A stretch of 6,299 nucleotides of DNA from Verrucomicrobia bacterium UBA6354 (GTDB taxonomy: Bacteria; Verrucomicrobiota; Kiritimatiellia; RFP12; UBA1067), in the NCBI GenBank assembly GCA_002440145.1, contig DJRS01000160.1, positions 701 to 6,999 of the forward strand, given 5' to 3'. Under the pieces are notes generated by a model. That model made no database searches and had not been told where the DNA came from. It saw only the letters and a list, made by a program, of their open reading frames with translations. Position 1 is the stretch's first letter. Every line of letters begins with the position of its first letter. The position numbers and the translations under genes were made by a program. Below, in pieces: positions 1 to 4,336 of the stretch.

Positions 1-54
1 ATATTCTGCATGCGATGTGCGGATGTCGAACGATTGTCCACGGGAGGGAGTCGA
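1..54 (+). other. Upstream leader, no gene recognised
   Basis: This short stretch precedes the first gene. The reading frame of gene 1 stays open through it and has an ATG at position 10, but the ribosome binding site at 42-50 points to the ATG at 55. The extra 15 residues would also push the Tat motif away from the N-terminus. I see no convincing -35/-10 pair and no end of an upstream gene, so the operon promoter, or further upstream genes, probably lie outside the window. Confidence 0.6.
42..50 (+). promoter_or_regulatory. Ribosome binding site that sets the start of gene 1
   Basis: The purine run GGGAGGGAG contains a GGAGG core and ends four bases before the ATG at 55. No comparable purine run precedes the ATG at 10, and the ATG at 73 has no good site either. 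Choosing 55 puts the twin arginines at residues 9-10, as expected for a Tat signal. Confidence 0.7.
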
Positions 55-1695
55 ATGTTGGAAAAACTTGACATGGATCGACGTGCGTTTCTTGAACTTT
101 GCATGCTGTCGGCCGCGGGCGGTTGTTTGTCGCCGCTCGACCTTGGGCGTCCGCGCCGGCGCGTCGATTCGCCCGACTACTGGTGCACGTGGGCCGTGCA
201 GTCGAATACCGTCAGCCGGTCGGTCAAGCTCGGCCTCATGGGAAACTCGTTCCAGGGCGATCAGGGCATTGCGGGCGCGCGCGACAATCTGAACGAGCGC
301 ATTCTCCTGGACGGCTGGGCGAAGAGCTACTATCCGGCCGTGCGCGATCAGCTTTATTGTCTGGTCGACGATGGCTGGGATGTCCCGTACGGTGCGGATC
401 CAAACCGGGCGATAGAGCTGTTTGGGTCGTTAATTGCGGACGCGACACGGTTTCCGTCCTTTAGGGGTGCGCCGGTCAAGCGGTTGCGGGGGTTGGACCG
501 GGCGCTGCGCGATCTCGGCTGGCGCGGAGCGGGGCTGTGGGTAGCCGCGCAGGACGCGGGCGACGGACGGCGGACGCCGTTCGACGAGACGGCCGCGCGC
601 GAGAATCTGAAACGCAAGCTTGGCTGGTGCGCCGAGGCGGACATCGGCTACCTCAAGGTCGATTGGGGCGTGTACGGGGGGTCGACGGAGTACCGCCGGC
701 TTTTCAGCGAAGTCAAGAACGCGGTCGCGCCGTGCGTGGCGGTTGAGCACTGTGCGGCGATGGGCGCGCCGTTCAACGGCATCTCGTTCAGCCCCGACGG
801 CACGATGGTCTGCACGGGACGGGTGGCGGCCGATGCCTCCTGGCGCGATCAGGCGCGGCAGATACTGGAATTCGCGGACGTTCTGCGCATTTACGACCTG
901 ATGTCGCCGCTCACGCTTTGCAACGCGGCGGAGCGGACGCAGATCATGCTGCGCCTGGGCGAAGAGGTGCATTCGCGCGCGCTCGTCAACGTGGAAGACG
1001 AAGTCTATCTCGGCGCGTCGCTGGGCTGCACGTTCGGGGCCATGCGCTCGCCCGACTCCATGCGCCCCTACGGCGGACGCGACTGGTCTGACGCCTGGCG
1101 GCGGACGAACGAAGTCGTGCGCGCGGCGAACTGGCGGCGCTATGCGCCCGCCTTTTCGGCGGCGGACGGTTCTCGTACGCTTGTCTCGGACGAAGCCGTG
1201 ACGGACGACTGGTTCTTCGCGGAAGGGTCGGTCTGGTGGAAGCCGATCGGCGGCAAGCACCCGGTGCAGTCCGCCCCGGCGCGCATCGCGCGGAACCTGC
1301 CGCTGCCCGACGTCGCGGTTTCCGGCTCCGAGCGTCCGCTTGTCTGCGCGTCGCGCAACCCGAACGGGGCCATCGCCATTGGCGCGCTGCCGCGTCTCAA
1401 ATGGCCGCGCGGACGCTTCGAGGTCCCGGCGGACATCAGCCTCGACGTTGCGCCGGGGCGCGATTTGGCGGTCTTCGGATCTGTCGGGTCGGTACGCGTG
1501 CGCGACAATGGAGCGAGACGCATTCTGGCGTGCGATCTGGCGCGGGCGGACGGGGCTTGTTTCGAGGACGTCACGGCGGCCGTCGTCCGTACAGACGGTT
1601 GCCTGATCCTGCCGGGCGCGGCGCTCAACCGGATTGGATCGCAAACGACGCGGGATCTGTCCGCGCCCGCCTGCCGCATCGAGTTTGCCGGTTAA
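55..1695 (+). CDS. Exported clan GH-D-like (alpha-galactosidase-like) glycosidase
   Basis: Predicted 546-residue exported protein, probably a retaining glycoside hydrolase with a TIM barrel related to GH27/GH36. The N-terminus has a Tat-like DRRAFLEL motif (Arg9-Arg10) and a short apolar stretch ending in AGGC (Cys24), a weak lipobox. Barrel landmarks occur in GH27-like order: WCTW near residues 43-46, LVDDGWD at 103-109, an FPS...GL region near 133-147, GLWVA near 160-164, and YLKVDWG at 199-205, where Asp203 matches the nucleophile of the LKYD/VKWD motif. The usual acid/base segment (R-x-x-x-D) appears only as RIYDL at 278-282, with the acidic residue one position early, so activity or family assignment is uncertain. 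After about residue 385 the sequence looks like a C-terminal beta domain. It is the first gene of the cluster, 32 bases before the DUF1080 gene. Alternatives are a separate, undescribed GH-D-like family or a binding protein. The coding call is firm; the substrate is unknown. Confidence 0.68.
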   Translation: MLEKLDMDRRAFLELCMLSAAGGCLSPLDLGRPRRRVDSPDYWCTWAVQSNTVSRSVKLGLMGNSFQGDQGIAGARDNLNERILLDGWAKSYYPAVRDQLYCLVDDGWDVPYGADPNRAIELFGSLIADATRFPSFRGAPVKRLRGLDRALRDLGWRGAGLWVAAQDAGDGRRTPFDETAARENLKRKLGWCAEADIGYLKVDWGVYGGSTEYRRLFSEVKNAVAPCVAVEHCAAMGAPFNGISFSPDGTMVCTGRVAADASWRDQARQILEFADVLRIYDLMSPLTLCNAAERTQIMLRLGEEVHSRALVNVEDEVYLGASLGCTFGAMRSPDSMRPYGGRDWSDAWRRTNEVVRAANWRRYAPAFSAADGSRTLVSDEAVTDDWFFAEGSVWWKPIGGKHPVQSAPARIARNLPLPDVAVSGSERPLVCASRNPNGAIAIGALPRLKWPRGRFEVPADISLDVAPGRDLAVFGSVGSVRVRDNGARRILACDLARADGACFEDVTAAVVRTDGCLILPGAALNRIGSQTTRDLSAPACRIEFAG

Positions 1696-1715
1696 TCCGG
1701 CTTGAAAAGGAAAAG

Positions 1716-1721
1716 AAAGGA
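1716..1721 (+). promoter_or_regulatory. Ribosome binding site of the DUF1080 gene
   Basis: AAAGGA lies six bases before the first of four closely spaced in-frame ATG codons (1728, 1731, 1737, 1740). The spacing favours 1728 or 1731. The whole gap from 1696 to 1727 is purine-rich and shows no terminator hairpin, which supports co-transcription with gene 1. Confidence 0.6.
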
Positions 1722-1727
1722 TAGACA

Positions 1728-2720
1728 ATGATGAAAATGATGAAAAACGGTTTGCGGGCGCTGTCCGGCGCGGGCGTCTGCCTGGCTTTGGCGGGCTGCG
1801 TCTCCTGCAAGACGGGCGACGATCCCGTCATGGGGAACTGGAGCGCGGATCTGCCGTATGAATCCGGGCGGGCGGGGAGCTTCATCTTCTCGCGCGGCGT
1901 CGACGGCGTTCCGAAAGCGGTCGTCCTCTACCGCTGGGCATCCCCCGTCGAGGTCAAGGATCTTGTGGTCGACGGCAACCGGTTCGCCTTCAACCATCCC
2001 TACGGGTATCGCTACGAGGGCGTGGTCCTCGGCGACCGGATGATCGCGCGCCTGGCGCCGCGCGACGGGAAGACGGGCCGGCTGAAAGAGGCGTGGTTGC
2101 CGTTTCGCGGATGGCGCAATCCGGAGCCCGAGGAGGGGGTGCGGACGGAAGACGCCAGGCTCGGCGAGCCGATCGACCTTCTGAAGGACGGGCTTGACGG
2201 CTGGGAGACCATGAACCCCAAGGCGAAGTTCGGATGGCGGTTCAAGGACGGCGTCCTCTCCAGCCAGCTGGGCGAGCCGCCGAAAGGCAGCTGGACGAAC
2301 GGGGGCGCGAACATCCGCACGAAGCGCGCGGACTTCTTCGACTTCAACCTCGAATACGACGTGCGCGTGCCGAAAGGGGCCAATTCCGGCGTCTACCTGC
2401 GCGGACGCTTCGAGTGCCAGGTGGTCGACAGCTACGGGCAGAAGCCGGACTGCCATTCCATGGGCGCCTATTACGGCCGCGTCGCGCCGCGCGTCGCGGC
2501 GGAGAAGCCGGCCGGCGAATGGCAGCACGTCTCCGTCACCATCTACAAGGGACGCATCACGACCTGGCTGAACGGCGTGAAGATCATTGACAACGCGAAG
2601 CTCGTCGGCGTGACGGGCGGAGCGATCGACGCCGACCTCTACAAGACGGGACCGATCTACCTGCAGGGCGACCACTCGGATGCGGACTACAGGAACATGA
2701 TCCTGCGTCCGGCGCTCTGA
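1728..2720 (+). CDS. DUF1080 lipoprotein, 3-keto-disaccharide hydrolase family
   Basis: A 330-residue lipoprotein. The N-terminus has several Lys/Met, then an apolar core and the lipobox LAGC, with Cys24 as the predicted lipidated residue. Residues about 33-140 form a separate, beta-rich region that I do not recognise. Residues about 147-328 carry the DUF1080 (PF06439, LamG-like jelly roll) pattern: LLKDGLDGWE at 151-160, NSGVYLRGRFECQVVDSYG at 219-237, HSMGAYYG at 243-250, GEWQHVSVTIYKGRITTWLNG at 263-283, and GPIYLQGDHSDADYRNM at 308-324. Members of this family hydrolyse or eliminate 3-keto-glycosides made by Gfo/Idh/MocA oxidoreductases, and one such gene follows directly. The start is supported by AAAGGA at 1716-1721, and none of the tandem ATGs at 1728, 1731, 1737 and 1740 is clearly better. 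Family assignment is strong; the precise reaction and substrate are inferred. Confidence 0.88.
   Translation: MMKMMKNGLRALSGAGVCLALAGCVSCKTGDDPVMGNWSADLPYESGRAGSFIFSRGVDGVPKAVVLYRWASPVEVKDLVVDGNRFAFNHPYGYRYEGVVLGDRMIARLAPRDGKTGRLKEAWLPFRGWRNPEPEEGVRTEDARLGEPIDLLKDGLDGWETMNPKAKFGWRFKDGVLSSQLGEPPKGSWTNGGANIRTKRADFFDFNLEYDVRVPKGANSGVYLRGRFECQVVDSYGQKPDCHSMGAYYGRVAPRVAAEKPAGEWQHVSVTIYKGRITTWLNGVKIIDNAKLVGVTGGAIDADLYKTGPIYLQGDHSDADYRNMILRPAL
1761..1784 (+). repeat. 24-base direct repeat, copy 1 (signal-peptide core of the DUF1080 lipoprotein)
   Basis: These 24 bases are identical to 4364-4387. Both copies encode LSGAGVCL in frame, just ahead of the lipobox (followed by ALAGC here and LLAGC in the other copy). 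The flanking codons differ, including synonymous differences directly after the match. The exact DNA identity in otherwise unrelated genes suggests a copied or recombined signal-peptide segment. Confidence 0.85.
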
Positions 2721-2752
2721 GACGGCGTTCAACCTCATTTGACCTGAAATAC

Positions 2753-2758
2753 AAGGAG
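2753..2758 (+). promoter_or_regulatory. Ribosome binding site of the Gfo/Idh/MocA gene
   Basis: AAGGAG ends eight bases before the ATG at 2767, a near-canonical Shine-Dalgarno arrangement that fixes this start. The 46-base gap between genes 2 and 3 (2721-2766) otherwise shows no strong hairpin or promoter, so readthrough from gene 2 is expected. Confidence 0.75.
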
Positions 2759-2766
2759 ACAACACA

Positions 2767-4335
2767 ATGCAAATCAACACGTCAAGAAGAAACTTCCTGC
2801 GCGGGCTCGGCGGGACCGGGCTGTTCGCGATCGGCGGCTGCAAGTGCCCGTTCGGACGCCAGAAGATCAAGCTCGCGGTGGTCGGCGTCATGGGCAAGGG
2901 CTACAGCGACTGGACGCCCATGCTCAAGTCGGGCTTCGTCGAGATCGTCGCCATGTGCGACGCCGACTGCACCAAGCGCGAAAAGGCCGCCCTCGCCCTG
3001 GCGCGCGACGGCATCGACTTCGACATCTACTCGGTGCCGTTCTATACCGACAGCCGTCGGCTCCTGGACGACGCCGGGCTTCTGGGCGTGGAGGCCATGA
3101 CGGTCTCGACGCCCGACCACGCGCATGCGCCGATCGCCATCCGCGCCATGAAGCAGGGTATCCACGTGTTCGTGCAGAAGCCGCTTGTCCGCACGCTGTG
3201 GGAACTCGACTATTTCGGGCGGACGGCCCGGGAAAACGGTGTCATTGTGCAGATGGGCAACCAGGGGTCGTCGCTCGACTCGATGCGCCGGTGCACGGAA
3301 GTCCTCCAGAGCGGCATCCTCGGCGACGTGCGCGAAGTCCATGTCTGGACGAACCGTCCCGTCTGGCCGCAGGGCAACAGCGTCGTCGACTATCTCAAGG
3401 CGCATCCGAAGGGCGACAAGGTCCGCGACGGGCTGAACTGGGACGCCTGGCTGTCGACGGCCCGGGAGCGTCCGTTCCTCGACCGGTATCCGGCCGACGC
3501 GAAGATCTACAATCCCTGGAACCTTAACCTCTCCGTGTATCTGGGCCTGACGTGGCGCGGATTCTTCGACTTCGGGTGCGGGGCGTTCGGCGACATGGCG
3601 TGCCACACGATGAACCTGCCGTTCCGGGGTCTCGAGCTCGGCGGCGTCTCGTCGGCCGAATGCGTCCACGTCGCGGAGCGCAACGACGTCGCCTATCCGG
3701 CGCAGTCGATCGTGAAGCTCGTCTACAAGGCGCGCGACTCGAAGGCCCGTCCGGGCGTGAAACTGCCCGAGGTGGCGCTGTACTGGTATGACGGCTTCGA
3801 CATGAGCCGTCCGAACAAGAGCGCCATGAAGCCCCGCCGCGAAATCATGTCCAAGGTCATCGACACCTACGGGGACATCCCCAACACCGGCTGCTACATC
3901 GTCGGCAGCAAGGGCGCCGTGCTGATGCTGGACGACTACGGCGCGAAGTGCGCCCTGGCGATGAACGACGACAAGCGGTTCGTCGACGTCTTCAAGCACG
4001 AGGCGGCCAAGGGCGTCGCCCGCCGGATTCCGTTCTGCGCGGGTTCGTCCGCCGAGGCCGGCGAGTCGACCATCGAGATGAAGGGCTTCGCCGAGGGACA
4101 CTACGGCGAGTTTCTCAACGCGATACGCGGCGTGGGCACGTACTACGAGCAGACGCATTCGCGCTGCTTCTCCGACATCGAGTACTGCATTCCGCAGATG
4201 GAGGGCATCCTCGTCGGTTGCGTGGCGCAGCGCGTGGAAGGAAAGCACGTTTGGGACGCGGCGACACAATCGTTCGCGGACGCGGCGGCGAACAACTGGG
4301 TGAAGCCCTACATCCGCAAGGGGTGGGAGTTCTGA
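2767..4335 (+). CDS. Exported Gfo/Idh/MocA family oxidoreductase
   Basis: A 522-residue NAD(P)-dependent sugar oxidoreductase. The N-terminus has a canonical Tat motif, SRRNFLRG at residues 6-13, then a Gly-rich apolar stretch ending in IGGC (Cys25), a possible lipobox. The Rossmann domain begins at about residue 34 (IKLAVVGVMGKG, Gly40/Gly43/Gly45), with CDAD at 64-67 after the second strand. TPDHAHAPIAIRAM at 115-128 and VQKPL at 136-140 match the TPDHxHA and EKP signatures; Lys138 is the expected catalytic lysine, and Gln replaces the usual Glu. NWDAWLSTARERPF (224-237) and the FDFGCGAFGDMACHTMNLP segment (267-285, catalytic-type His280) match the secreted bacterial subgroup. Its length slightly exceeds common members. 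It lies 46 bases after the DUF1080 gene and one base before gene 4. The likely role is oxidation of a sugar hydroxyl to give a keto-glycoside for the DUF1080 partner. The family call is firm; substrate and direction are inferred. Confidence 0.92.
   Translation: MQINTSRRNFLRGLGGTGLFAIGGCKCPFGRQKIKLAVVGVMGKGYSDWTPMLKSGFVEIVAMCDADCTKREKAALALARDGIDFDIYSVPFYTDSRRLLDDAGLLGVEAMTVSTPDHAHAPIAIRAMKQGIHVFVQKPLVRTLWELDYFGRTARENGVIVQMGNQGSSLDSMRRCTEVLQSGILGDVREVHVWTNRPVWPQGNSVVDYLKAHPKGDKVRDGLNWDAWLSTARERPFLDRYPADAKIYNPWNLNLSVYLGLTWRGFFDFGCGAFGDMACHTMNLPFRGLELGGVSSAECVHVAERNDVAYPAQSIVKLVYKARDSKARPGVKLPEVALYWYDGFDMSRPNKSAMKPRREIMSKVIDTYGDIPNTGCYIVGSKGAVLMLDDYGAKCALAMNDDKRFVDVFKHEAAKGVARRIPFCAGSSAEAGESTIEMKGFAEGHYGEFLNAIRGVGTYYEQTHSRCFSDIEYCIPQMEGILVGCVAQRVEGKHVWDAATQSFADAAANNWVKPYIRKGWEF
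4325..4329 (+). promoter_or_regulatory. Ribosome binding site of gene 4 inside the end of gene 3
   Basis: GGGAG overlaps the last codons of the oxidoreductase gene and lies seven bases before the ATG at 4337 (ten before the ATG at 4340). With the stop codon at 4333-4335 and the next start at 4337, this is a typical arrangement for translational coupling. Confidence 0.65.
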
Positions 4336-4336
4336 A

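Noticed and set aside
10..54. An upstream in-frame ATG at position 10 as the start of gene 1.
   Set aside because: It lacks a ribosome binding site and would add 15 residues before the Tat signal; the ATG at 55 has a strong GGAGG-type site.
1702..1729. TTGAAA and GACAAT with a 16-base spacer, resembling an internal promoter before gene 2.
   Set aside because: Transcription would start inside the coding region of gene 2, and the -10 match is weak. The purine-rich stretch is better explained as the ribosome binding region.
2721..2766. A possible terminator or hairpin between genes 2 and 3, around a short TCAA/TTGA inverted repeat.
   Set aside because: The stem is only four base pairs and no T-run follows, so it is not a credible terminator.
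430..2897. Minus-strand open frames of 432 codons (430-1728) and 401 codons (1692-2897).
   Set aside because: They are complements of genes 1 and 2, biased to Arg, Ala and Val, with no motifs. The second runs through the DUF1080 coding region.
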